Origin: a virus
DNA length: 26,065 bases
IMG/VR virus record: IMGVR_UViG_3300017917_003070
Coordinates: 1-26,065 of that record
Strand: one strand, 5' to 3'
The notes under the pieces were generated by a model, which saw only the letters and a program-made list of their open reading frames with translations, did no database searches and was not told the DNA's origin. Numbering within the stretch: the stretch's first letter is position 1; each line of letters begins with the position of its first letter. Position numbers and translations under genes: made by a program. Shown one piece after another: positions 17,550-23,069 of the stretch.

Positions 17550-18322
17550 ATATTATCTAATAAACTTTTTAATCCTTCACTCTTGATATTACCTAAAGCT
17601 TTAGTTTTAACAGGTGCTTTCTTTGTTTTTTCAATTGTGAAATTTGATTGATTATTTTGGGTTACTTCGCCTTTAAGTTTAGGCATCCATACTTGCTCGA
17701 ACTCAATACGTGCCGCCATTAAATCCGCTTGATGCACAATAAACACTAACGCAGTACGTGGTTTTGTTTCTGGTGACCAAGACATTAGATATGGTTTGTT
17801 AGCATCATCATATAAACCATCATGTAATTTAATTGCTAACATTTCGTTTCTGGAGAATGTAATGCCATGAGACATGAGTAAATGTAATCCACGATCTGGT
17901 ACTGACATGTATTCAAGACGATCATTGAATTTATAGTCTTCACCTAGTTTCTCTTTACGCCATTGGTCTGTCTGAGGGATGTATGATTCATTTTGTTCAT
18001 CTCCCATTTTACCTAAGTCATGATTTAAAGCAGCAAATACTAATTCTTCAACTGTATATGTTGAAGTGTCAACTCCCATATCTACCCAAACTTTATTTAG
18101 TTTAAGAGCACAATCTACAACTCGTAGAACATGATCTACATAACCACCTGGGAATGCATTATGATATTCTTTTTTATGAGAAGCGGGCATAAGCATAATA
18201 CGCTCAGCATACTGTTCATAAAATACTTTTAATTCAGAACATCTAGGTTCAGAAATATGTTCATCAATGATAGATAAAAATTTGTTCCAATTATCTTGGA
18301 TTTGTTCTGCTGTTAGTTTCAT
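17546..18322 (-). CDS. HD-domain metal-dependent phosphohydrolase
   Basis: A 258-aa protein with an HD-superfamily core. His64 lies in GGYVDHVLRVV, His101-Asp102 in NHDLGKMG, further His residues are found at 152 (MSHGITFSR) and 167 (KLHDG), and the closing Asp200 is in VHQADLMAAR. These residues bind metal and cut phosphate esters, for example of nucleotides or signalling nucleotides. The C-terminal 45 residues are Lys-rich and probably disordered. The gene is in an operon with the gp55-like sigma factor, overlapping the 66-aa gene by 1 nt and the membrane gene by 4 nt. Substrate cannot be read from sequence; dNTP/NMP processing or removal of a host signal nucleotide are possibilities. Confidence 0.82.
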   Translation of the reverse strand: MKLTAEQIQDNWNKFLSIIDEHISEPRCSELKVFYEQYAERIMLMPASHKKEYHNAFPGGYVDHVLRVVDCALKLNKVWVDMGVDTSTYTVEELVFAALNHDLGKMGDEQNESYIPQTDQWRKEKLGEDYKFNDRLEYMSVPDRGLHLLMSHGITFSRNEMLAIKLHDGLYDDANKPYLMSWSPETKPRTALVFIVHQADLMAARIEFEQVWMPKLKGEVTQNNQSNFTIEKTKKAPVKTKALGNIKSEGLKSLLDNI

Positions 18323-18522
18323 TAAATTGAGGTATTTAATTCGTAACCACTAATAGGCTCACTTTCAACATAAGCTCTAGTTTGCTCAAGTGATTCTCTA
18401 ATACGTTCTAAAGCAGCCTTATATTCTTCAATTGGCTGTTGTTGGTTAACAATAAAGTTAAGTTGATTTGTTAATCCCTCAATCTTATTGAGTTCATGTA
18501 AAATACTGTTTCTATGTTTCAT
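18322..18522 (-). CDS. Small coiled-coil protein, first gene of the sigma-factor operon
   Basis: A 66-aa protein, almost wholly helical: NSILHELNKIEGLTNQLNFI and YKAALERIRESLEQTRAYVE show heptad-like hydrophobic spacing joined by a QQQP turn. It likely forms a helical hairpin or dimer. It is the first gene after promoter 18580-18613, and its stop overlaps the HD-gene start by one base (TAATG). Function unknown; it might be a partner of the HD protein or a regulator. The start ATG at 18522 lies 5 nt from an inverted repeat that could affect ribosome access. Confidence 0.65.
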   Translation of the reverse strand: MKHRNSILHELNKIEGLTNQLNFIVNQQQPIEEYKAALERIRESLEQTRAYVESEPISGYELNTSI

Positions 18523-18527
18523 ATACT

Positions 18528-18561
18528 GTTTATATTATAAACGTTACTACATTATAACGTT
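18528..18561 (-). repeat. Two overlapping inverted repeats before the sigma-factor operon
   Basis: On the plus strand, GTTTATA-T-TATAAAC occupies 18528-18542 and AACGTTA-N8-TAACGTT occupies 18540-18561; they share three bases. They lie between the promoter and the first start codon, so they would be in the 5' leader of the message. They could be an operator for a repressor or alternative RNA hairpins. A similar GTTTATAAT...ATTATAAAC repeat precedes the secreted-protein gene. Confidence 0.5.
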
Positions 18562-18579
18562 TTCTTCATAACCCGTAAT

Positions 18580-18613
18580 TATATTATAACTAATAAAAGT
18601 TATGGGGCCAAAC
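18580..18613 (-). promoter_or_regulatory. Bacteroidetes-type promoter of the sigma-factor operon
   Basis: The minus strand has GTTTGGCC and, exactly 20 nt after TTTG, TATAATATA. The TTTGGC box and the 20-nt spacing equal those of the small-gene promoters, but the -7 region differs from TATATTTAG. It stands 58 nt before the first start codon of the operon that ends with the late sigma factor. Confidence 0.55.
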
Positions 18614-18618
18614 TATTT

Positions 18619-19032
18619 TTAAGAGAGGTTTACTATGTCTTGAATTTGTTTCAAGAATATACATCTTTCATATTCTTCTACACTTTCAAAGTATATTAAA
18701 GCTGCATTTAGCGTTTTTTTAAACATGTCATCTGAGTATAAATGAATGCAATCAAGATGTGTTTGGTTAGTTATGTCTAATTTAATTAAATGATTGTAAG
18801 CTTTATCATAAACCATATACCCACTAACTCTTTCAATTTCATTGACATCTAGATCTGGGTTGGCATCTCCTAAAAATTTAATTAGCTGTTTAGCAAATGT
18901 TTCATAGTTAGTAATTAATCTTTTAAACATCCCTATCCAGATTACAGGACTTTCAGATAAGTCTATCTGTGATATAGTTTCTTCAGGTTCTTCAGGAGAT
19001 TTAAATAAACTAAATATTTTGTTAATATTCAT
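18619..19032 (-). CDS. Hypothetical protein (137 aa)
   Basis: A 137-aa acidic protein that I do not recognise. After MNINKIFSLFKSPEEPEETISQ the sequence is mainly helical, with ITNYETFAKQLIKFLG and YMVYDKAYNHLIKLDI stretches and a C-terminal EEYERCIFLKQIQDIVNL helix. There is no membrane segment or catalytic motif. It stands alone between the terminator at 19113-19143 and the promoter of the next operon, and its stop is 5 nt from that promoter's TTTG box. No clear TTTG-type promoter is visible before it; an ATATGTATAA motif occurs twice upstream (19036-19045 and 19090-19099). Confidence 0.6.
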   Translation of the reverse strand: MNINKIFSLFKSPEEPEETISQIDLSESPVIWIGMFKRLITNYETFAKQLIKFLGDANPDLDVNEIERVSGYMVYDKAYNHLIKLDITNQTHLDCIHLYSDDMFKKTLNAALIYFESVEEYERCIFLKQIQDIVNLS

Positions 19033-19112
19033 ACATTATACATATGGTTAAAACTGGTTTTTAGTGGATTTAATAGTACCACTTATACCTTATACATATT
19101 GTAATATAATAA

Positions 19113-19143
19113 GAAAAAAAGCGGCTAAAAGCCGCTTTAAAAA
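19113..19143 (-). terminator. Rho-independent terminator (bidirectional form)
   Basis: The stem AAAGCGGC-TTTTA-GCCGCTTT is flanked by a run of T on the minus strand and also by A/T on the other side. It lies 17 nt after the stop of the 105-aa membrane protein gene, so it ends the transcript carrying the tRNAs, and it isolates the 137-aa gene. Confidence 0.85.
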
Positions 19144-19160
19144 GTAAGTTTAAGTTATTA

Positions 19161-19478
19161 TTATCCTTTAATTAATTGTTTAGTACCTGTTAAACTAGTT
19201 GCTTTATCAAAGCGTGAGTCTGTATACGAACGACATTCAGCCATTTGTCTATAGATTTCTTGTACTTCAAATTGCAATTGTCGTTCTCCATCGCTGATTT
19301 TTTTATAAACTTGTTCAAAATTATAATCTCTCTCTCGAGTATTATTATCTATCCACTCATGAGTGGCTTTTAACTCTGTTGTTAATTTGTTAATCTTAAC
19401 TATACCCCAAACAACTACAGTTACAATAGCAACCGCAACAATCGAGAGCATACCTAAAATGAAAGACATTGTTTCCAT
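19161..19478 (-). CDS. Membrane-anchored coiled-coil protein (105 aa)
   Basis: A 105-aa protein with an N-terminal transmembrane segment (FILGMLSIVAVAIVTVVVWG, residues 6-25) and a charged helical tail (KINKLTTELKATHEWID and later YKKISDGERQLQFEVQEIYRQM). The tail likely forms a coiled coil, probably in the cytoplasm. It is the last gene before a strong terminator and starts 39 nt after tRNA-Met. Unusually for this window, its start has a good Shine-Dalgarno-like site (AAAGGAG, 9 nt before ATG), which supports Met1 over Met4. Function unknown; a membrane scaffold or a spanin-like lysis role are guesses only. Confidence 0.68.
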   Translation of the reverse strand: METMSFILGMLSIVAVAIVTVVVWGIVKINKLTTELKATHEWIDNNTRERDYNFEQVYKKISDGERQLQFEVQEIYRQMAECRSYTDSRFDKATSLTGTKQLIKG

Positions 19479-19517
19479 AATTTATTTCTCCTTTATTTCA
19501 AATAACTTACTTTTTAG

Positions 19518-19591
19518 TGCACCTTACAGGAATCGAACCTGTGACCTACTGATTATGAGTCAGTTGCTCTAACCTATTGAGCTAAAGGTGC
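19518..19591 (-). tRNA. tRNA-Met (CAT anticodon; could be read as Ile2)
   Basis: A complete cloverleaf: acceptor GCACCTT/AAGGTGC, D-arm GCTC...GAGC, anticodon stem ACTGA/TCAGT with loop CTCATAA (anticodon CAT), T-arm ACAGG-TTCGATT-CCTGT and discriminator A. CCA is not encoded. It lacks features of an initiator tRNA, so it is an elongator Met or a lysidine-modified Ile2 tRNA; the sequence alone does not settle which. Confidence 0.9.
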
Positions 19592-19623
19592 TAGTTGAAA
19601 TTAATATAATAAAAAATTTTTAA

Positions 19624-20013
19624 TTACCAAACTTTGTTTGGAGAATAAACTCTAAAGAAATGATATGAAGTACGAGCTATAGGAAATTTAATTACAAAGA
19701 AATTATAACTATCCCAAAATTTAATAGCATATTTACCATCAAATATACCATCAAAATAAACTTCAGCTGTTCCTGTTCTAAGATTACATATGAACTTTAA
19801 AGCATTATTTTGAATAACATATGTGTCTTCTTCCTCTATTAATTTGATTTTATAAAGTTGATCTGTTCTATAAAGTGAATCAACAACCATATGACTATGA
19901 CCTGGGATGAATAGCCTATATTCTTCGTTTTTAAATCTTTGACTTATAGGAACATATTGAGAATATAATGAAACCTTTATTAGTAGTGCTAGAAGCACAG
20001 TTAATATTTTCAT
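19624..20013 (-). CDS. Secreted or periplasmic protein with signal peptide (129 aa)
   Basis: A 129-aa protein beginning MKILTVLLALLIKVSLYSQ, a classical signal peptide ending in the SxxSQ style common in Bacteroidetes. The ATG at 20013 was chosen over an upstream in-frame start at 20046 because the extra 11 residues would precede the signal peptide and run towards the tRNA. The mature part is basic and beta-rich (FIPGHSHMVVDSLYR, TGTAEVYFDGIFDGKYAIKFW) with no known motif. It lies between tRNA-Arg and tRNA-Met and is probably co-transcribed with them. It may act in the periplasm, for example in envelope change or superinfection exclusion; this is inference. Confidence 0.68.
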   Translation of the reverse strand: MKILTVLLALLIKVSLYSQYVPISQRFKNEEYRLFIPGHSHMVVDSLYRTDQLYKIKLIEEEDTYVIQNNALKFICNLRTGTAEVYFDGIFDGKYAIKFWDSYNFFVIKFPIARTSYHFFRVYSPNKVW

Positions 20014-20021
20014 TATGGTGT

Positions 20022-20043
20022 GTTTATAATAAATATTATAAAC
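20022..20043. repeat. Inverted repeat before the secreted-protein gene
   Basis: GTTTATAAT-N4-ATTATAAAC, a perfect 9-bp stem with a 4-base loop, stands between tRNA-Arg and the start codon (8 nt away). It may shape tRNA processing or translation, or be an operator; a shorter version (GTTTATA-T-TATAAAC) lies before the gene at 18522. Confidence 0.5.
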
Positions 20044-20047
20044 CAAG

Positions 20048-20119
20048 TACCCCTACCTGGACTCGAACCAGGAATAACAGATTAGAAATCTGTGGTTATA
20101 TCCCTTTAACTATAGAGGC
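20048..20119 (-). tRNA. tRNA-Arg (TCT anticodon)
   Basis: A cloverleaf with acceptor GCCTCTA/TAGGGGT (two G-T pairs), D-arm GTTA/TAAC, anticodon stem ACAGA/TCTGT with loop TTTCTAA (anticodon TCT, reads AGA), T-arm CCTGG-TTCGAGT-CCAGG and discriminator A. CCA is not encoded. AGA is a codon favoured by this AT-rich genome, a usual reason for phages to carry this tRNA. Confidence 0.9.
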
Positions 20120-20124
20120 ATTTG

Positions 20125-20248
20125 TGGTCAAGGTAGGATTCGAACCTACACGGGCTGTCATTATAGTAACCTGGATGTGTACACATACCTTTTTTTACCC
20201 ACAGTGCTATAACCATCTGTCACGTCTTACCAATTCCGCCACTTGACC
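20125..20248 (-). tRNA. tRNA-Leu-like gene with expanded central arm (anticodon unclear)
   Basis: Both ends are intact: acceptor GGTCAAG/CTTGACC, a Leu-type D region TGGCGGAATTGGTAAGACGTG, T-arm GTAGG-TTCGAAT-CCTAC and discriminator A. The part between the D and T arms is 71 nt instead of the roughly 32 of an ordinary tRNA-Leu. It includes a 52-nt hairpin (20161-20212): TTATAG pairs with CTATAA, ACT with GGT and TGGGT with ATCCA, around a loop with seven A. I see no normal 7-base anticodon loop. It could be a tRNA-like RNA, a decayed tRNA or a tRNA with an insertion. It is 4 nt from tRNA-Arg and likely processed from the same transcript. Confidence 0.6.
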
Positions 20249-20252
20249 TAAA

Positions 20253-20444
20253 TTAATCTTTTAGATTATCATACTTACAGCATGTCAAATAATAATCAAT
20301 AATGTTCTCTTTAGAAACATTAATTCCTTTATGTAATGTTCTAGTAACCACCACCCACAACTCGTCTATGTGGGTGGTAATTGGTTCTAGATTCAGCTCT
20401 TTGTTTATTAGCTGATGTAAATCTTGTTTACTATTAAGCTGCAT
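20253..20444 (-). CDS. Small protein overlapping the DUF932-like gene (63 aa)
   Basis: A 63-aa protein beginning MQLNSKQDLHQLINKELNLE when started at 20444, which gives an 11-nt overlap with the preceding stop. Starts at 20462 or 20474 would make a longer overlap and are less likely. It is hydrophilic and helical, with two late cysteines (LTCCKYDN), and I do not recognise it. A perfect 10-bp inverted repeat lies inside the gene (20350-20378). It ends 4 nt before the tRNA-Leu-like gene, so it shares the transcript of the DUF932-like gene and the tRNAs. Confidence 0.55.
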   Translation of the reverse strand: MQLNSKQDLHQLINKELNLEPITTHIDELWVVVTRTLHKGINVSKENIIDYYLTCCKYDNLKD

Positions 20445-21234
20445 ATTCAACTGCAAGTTCATATAGTTTAGCATTCAAATCAAGGTCTTGTTTAAAGTTC
20501 TTAATTTTTCTTGCTTTACGCAACTTAGTACCTGATGTGTATTCAAACATACCATGTACTAGTTTCTCTTGAACTACATTAAATACACTCCACAAATCAT
20601 TACCATTATCTTCAGGACGAGTTGGTGTAACCAAATCATCAAAATCAATTGTAATGTTTTCTAGTTGTTCAACTCCAAATCGAATTGCAGCTGCTTTTTT
20701 AGCAAACTCAGCAATCTGTTCTTTACGAAGTTTCTTCTTCTTAAATTGATTCATTGATTCAACTGTCAGTGGAAGTTTTTCAACCATTGTACCAATAACA
20801 TTCTTCAATTCTTCAAAATCATATCCGTAGTGACGAATTTTAAGATTTTCAAATTCCTTAGAGCAAATAACCAAACCATTCTCACACACCATACGGAACA
20901 AACCAGCTGTGAAAGTAAATGCATTTTTACCATCATGGCTATTAGTTAATAGAATCTGTGGGTAAGCATGATCACCATCTTCACCATTAATGACAATATC
21001 ATTATTACGGAACACAACTAGGTGTTTTTGGTAACCATCACCTTTGCGGGCGCGTACTTCTTTTGCGTCAACTACTCCCCAACCTAGCTTTTCCATATCC
21101 TGAATGATTTGGAAGGTTGAAATGTGAGCATATTTTTCACTAGTGCCTGGAGCACCTTTAGCTGTGAAGATTGATTTTGCTTTGTCTTTGATTTCTGACT
21201 CTGTCAAAAATGTGTTGCTTTCAATGTTTAACAT
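20434..21234 (-). CDS. DUF932 / phage-plasmid-like protein
   Basis: A 266-aa protein resembling the DUF932 (phage/plasmid-like, TIGR03299) family. Family-like features include YPQILLTNSHDGKNAFTF and LFRMVCENGLVI at about 112-123, followed by a helical C-terminal half (ESMNQFKKKKLRKEQIAEF; VVQEKLVHGMF). The family is widespread in phages and plasmids and its molecular role is unknown; links to DNA replication or recombination modules are often noted. The gene has its own cassette promoter at 21270-21303 and an ATAAAGGTTATG start region. Base composition is less AT-rich than the structural genes. Confidence in the family is moderate to high; in function, none. Confidence 0.75.
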   Translation of the reverse strand: MLNIESNTFLTESEIKDKAKSIFTAKGAPGTSEKYAHISTFQIIQDMEKLGWGVVDAKEVRARKGDGYQKHLVVFRNNDIVINGEDGDHAYPQILLTNSHDGKNAFTFTAGLFRMVCENGLVICSKEFENLKIRHYGYDFEELKNVIGTMVEKLPLTVESMNQFKKKKLRKEQIAEFAKKAAAIRFGVEQLENITIDFDDLVTPTRPEDNGNDLWSVFNVVQEKLVHGMFEYTSGTKLRKARKIKNFKQDLDLNAKLYELAVEYAA

Positions 21235-21269
21235 AACCTTTATTATTTATTTTAATTATTAATTTATAT

Positions 21270-21303
21270 CTAAATATAACATCCTTTTCCTGTGAAGCCA
21301 AGC
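21270..21303 (-). promoter_or_regulatory. Cassette promoter of the DUF932-like gene
   Basis: On the minus strand, CTTGGCTTC is followed after the 20-nt spacing by TATATTTAG, with GATGT directly before it. It is nearly identical to the copy at 21827-21860. The start codon is 36 nt beyond the -7 box, longer than the usual 24. The TTTG box is CTTG here. The stop of the AT-hook gene is 6 nt from it. Confidence 0.8.
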
Positions 21304-21309
21304 CTCCTG

Positions 21310-21621
21310 TTAAAGACTTTCAATCAAGTAACAGATTCGTTGAATAGTGTCGTGTTTTTTCATACGAATATCCATTCTGTACGGTTCTAAATCCAATGTT
21401 TTGTCCATTTGTTTCACTTGAATTGCCATGAACTTCAACTTTTCTGTGGTAGATCCTTCAATCTCCCCCTCTAAAATCATATCAGGAAACACAATATGTG
21501 GTTTCTCTGCTGCTTTCCTACCACGTTTTTTTGGCTCTGTTGTAGTAGTTGTGTTCAATTGAATTTCTACTTCTTTCTTTTTACCCGTTCCTGGTGGGCG
21601 ACCTCGACGTTTTTGTTCCAT
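21310..21621 (-). CDS. AT-hook DNA-binding protein (103 aa)
   Basis: A 103-aa protein with two AT-hook-like motifs: KRRGRPPGTGKK at residues 4-15, with the canonical RGRP core, and KKRGRKAAEKP at 31-41. They are separated by a Thr-rich linker. AT-hooks bind the minor groove of A/T-rich DNA, so the protein may coat or regulate phage DNA or act on host chromatin proteins. The C-terminal half (IEGSTTEKLKFMAIQVKQMD to the end) looks like a small folded domain with no known family. It follows the 54-aa membrane-protein gene by 19 nt and uses the ATAAAGGTTATG start region; it is probably expressed from promoter 21827-21860. Confidence 0.72.
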   Translation of the reverse strand: MEQKRRGRPPGTGKKKEVEIQLNTTTTTEPKKRGRKAAEKPHIVFPDMILEGEIEGSTTEKLKFMAIQVKQMDKTLDLEPYRMDIRMKKHDTIQRICYLIESL

Positions 21622-21640
21622 AACCTTTATTTGTGTTTAA

Positions 21641-21805
21641 TTATATGATAAATAATGATGTCAAAATCCAATAAAATATGATCTGAATAGCATACCATAT
21701 ACCTTGGGATTTAAGTGACAAATCTTCATTTTTCTTTTTGGCTTCAATGCGTACATGTGATACTGCGCAATATGCCATCCAAATATATGCTGCTGTTGCT
21801 ATCAT
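21641..21805 (-). CDS. Small two-helix membrane protein (54 aa)
   Basis: A 54-aa protein reading MIATAAYIWMAYCAVSHV, then a charged loop EAKKKNEDLSLKS, then GIWYAIQIIFYWILTSLFII. Two hydrophobic segments with a basic, probably cytoplasmic, loop make a hairpin membrane protein. The start at 21805 stands 22 nt beyond the -7 box of promoter 21827-21860, matching the other cassettes. The size and topology are compatible with a holin-like or superinfection-exclusion peptide, but the sequence gives no proof. Confidence 0.65.
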   Translation of the reverse strand: MIATAAYIWMAYCAVSHVRIEAKKKNEDLSLKSQGIWYAIQIIFYWILTSLFII

Positions 21806-21826
21806 GTTCTAATTATTTAATTATGA

Positions 21827-21860
21827 CTAAATATAACATCCCTTTCCTGTGAAGCCAAGC
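21827..21860 (-). promoter_or_regulatory. Cassette promoter of the membrane/AT-hook gene pair
   Basis: On the minus strand, CTTGGCTTCAC is followed 20 nt after CTTG by TATATTTAG with GATGT before it. It differs from the 21270 copy at only a few positions. The start codon of the 54-aa gene is 22 nt beyond the -7 box. Confidence 0.8.
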
Positions 21861-21903
21861 AAGAGGTAAGGAAAGTGTGGAAGATCCACTAGAACATTGA
21901 AAA

Positions 21904-22773
21904 TTAAACAGGTATAACGTCTAAATCCTTAGTAACTATGAACAATACATTACTAGCTTTCACCAGGATAGCTTCAGGGTTAGCATTAGCTACTACATCA
22001 TGATAGATCATTTTATCATCATTAATTACTTCTTCTAATGAGTCACTTTCACCTACCATTGTATCAAATTCTTCACCTGATCCTTCATAAGTGTATATTC
22101 CATACTCTCCTTTACTTAATGATAGACCATCTAAATAGTCTTGTAGTTTTATCATTTGGGGACTAGGATTAGTACTAGCTACATAGCTGACTATATCCTG
22201 CATTCCCATGATTTTATCATTCTTAGCATCTTCAAGAGTTAAGGGAGCATAGAACCCACCTGTTTCTACTCCAAAGAAACCTCCAAGTTGAGTGGCTGGG
22301 TAGATTTTGTTTGTCCAAACAGCTCTTGAACCTTCATAAAGGATGTTGTCAGAGAAGAGGTTTTCATAGTGAACCAAAACCATGTAGTACATTAAAGCAC
22401 CTAAACCTTGACCTCTATAAGGTTTACTAATATATGTTAAAACAATCTGCCCTCCCTTTAATCCATAAGGTTTACCCATTACATCCTCTACATCTACAGA
22501 ACCGACAATATATTCTTTCCAGGTTTTACCAGATGGTTTTACTAGGTATTTTGTAGTACCATCAACACCAGTTGGTTCTATCATTCTATACTCACCTACT
22601 TCGGATAATTCTTTATATTGTAGTTTAGATTCATCTACAGGACTATTATCACCAACCATTAAGTCAAAATTATAAAAGAAACTTTCTCTTAATTGATCAT
22701 CGTTAACAAATGCTTGACCTAAATTTCCTTTACGAATATCTATTTCTCGAAGTAAATCTACTAGTTTTATCAT
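21904..22773 (-). CDS. GNAT-family acetyltransferase-like protein
   Basis: A 289-aa protein from the ATG at 22773. The longer reading from 22797 is rejected because it would lie in the terminator's T run. Residues 114-130 (YISKPYRGQGLGALMYY) match GNAT motif A (R/Q-x-x-G-x-G/A), which binds the pyrophosphate of acetyl-CoA. The domain is preceded by strands VGSVDVEDV and QIVLTYIS. The N-terminus MIKLVDLLREI is a short amphipathic lead seen in several phage proteins. The C-terminal 80 residues are acidic with no recognised fold. It may acetylate a host or phage protein, or a small molecule; the target is unknown. It lies 43 nt from the next promoter. Confidence 0.68.
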   Translation of the reverse strand: MIKLVDLLREIDIRKGNLGQAFVNDDQLRESFFYNFDLMVGDNSPVDESKLQYKELSEVGEYRMIEPTGVDGTTKYLVKPSGKTWKEYIVGSVDVEDVMGKPYGLKGGQIVLTYISKPYRGQGLGALMYYMVLVHYENLFSDNILYEGSRAVWTNKIYPATQLGGFFGVETGGFYAPLTLEDAKNDKIMGMQDIVSYVASTNPSPQMIKLQDYLDGLSLSKGEYGIYTYEGSGEEFDTMVGESDSLEEVINDDKMIYHDVVANANPEAILVKASNVLFIVTKDLDVIPV

Positions 22774-22795
22774 ACTAATAAATATTCTAATAGAC

Positions 22796-22831
22796 AAAAA
22801 AGAACCCCGATGAGTAGCGAATTCATCGGGG
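22796..22831 (-). terminator. Rho-independent terminator before the GNAT-like gene
   Basis: A perfect 9-bp stem (CCCCGATGA / TCATCGGGG, loop 9 nt) is followed on the minus strand by TTCTTTTTT. It ends the transcript of the 37-aa gene. A second small hairpin (AACGG-N7-CCGTT, 22851-22867) lies between them. Confidence 0.88.
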
Positions 22832-22871
22832 CCTAAGTAGCCTAAACTACAACGGTCCTAAGCCGTTATCC

Positions 22872-22985
22872 TTAGTTCTCTAAAAGTGCTTTGAGAACTC
22901 TTTCGTTTTCTTGTATTCTCTTAAAGTTTTTCTTTAAGTTAATTTTGTTTTTAGGTTTAGGTGTATCTTTTTTAGCTCTTCCCAT
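22872..22985 (-). CDS. Short basic protein (37 aa)
   Basis: A 37-aa reading frame with sequence MGRAKKDTPKPKNKINLKKN followed by a helix FKRIQENERVLKALLEN. It is strongly basic in the first 24 residues, with 10 Lys/Arg, as in small nucleic-acid-binding peptides. The start ATG at 22985 follows a TATATATAAAAATACAAGTC leader. It ends just before a terminator hairpin pair. Function is unknown. The lack of a close TTTG-type promoter suggests read-through from the hydrolase operon or an unseen promoter; the weak terminator at 23014-23042 lies between. Confidence 0.5.
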   Translation of the reverse strand: MGRAKKDTPKPKNKINLKKNFKRIQENERVLKALLEN

Positions 22986-23013
22986 GACTTGTATTTTTAT
23001 ATATACATATATA

Positions 23014-23042
23014 AGAAAAAAGGCCCCCACATGCGGACCCTT
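23014..23042 (-). terminator. Weak terminator after the hydrolase gene
   Basis: On the minus strand, GGTCC and GGGCC can pair (one G-T pair) around a short loop, followed by TTTTTTCTTAT. The stem is short, so termination may be partial and allow expression of the 37-aa gene. Confidence 0.55.
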
Positions 23043-23069
23043 CACCTATACACTTTAATACGTATATAC

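Noticed and set aside
19968-20246. Plus-strand frame of 92 codons across the tRNA cluster
   Set aside because: It is antisense to tRNA-Arg and the tRNA-Leu-like gene; its peptide pattern comes from T-arm complements.
22774-22797. Longer N-terminus (MSIRIFIS) of the GNAT-like protein
   Set aside because: The extra codons overlap the T run of the terminator at 22796-22831; the ATG at 22773 gives the typical MIKLVDLL start.
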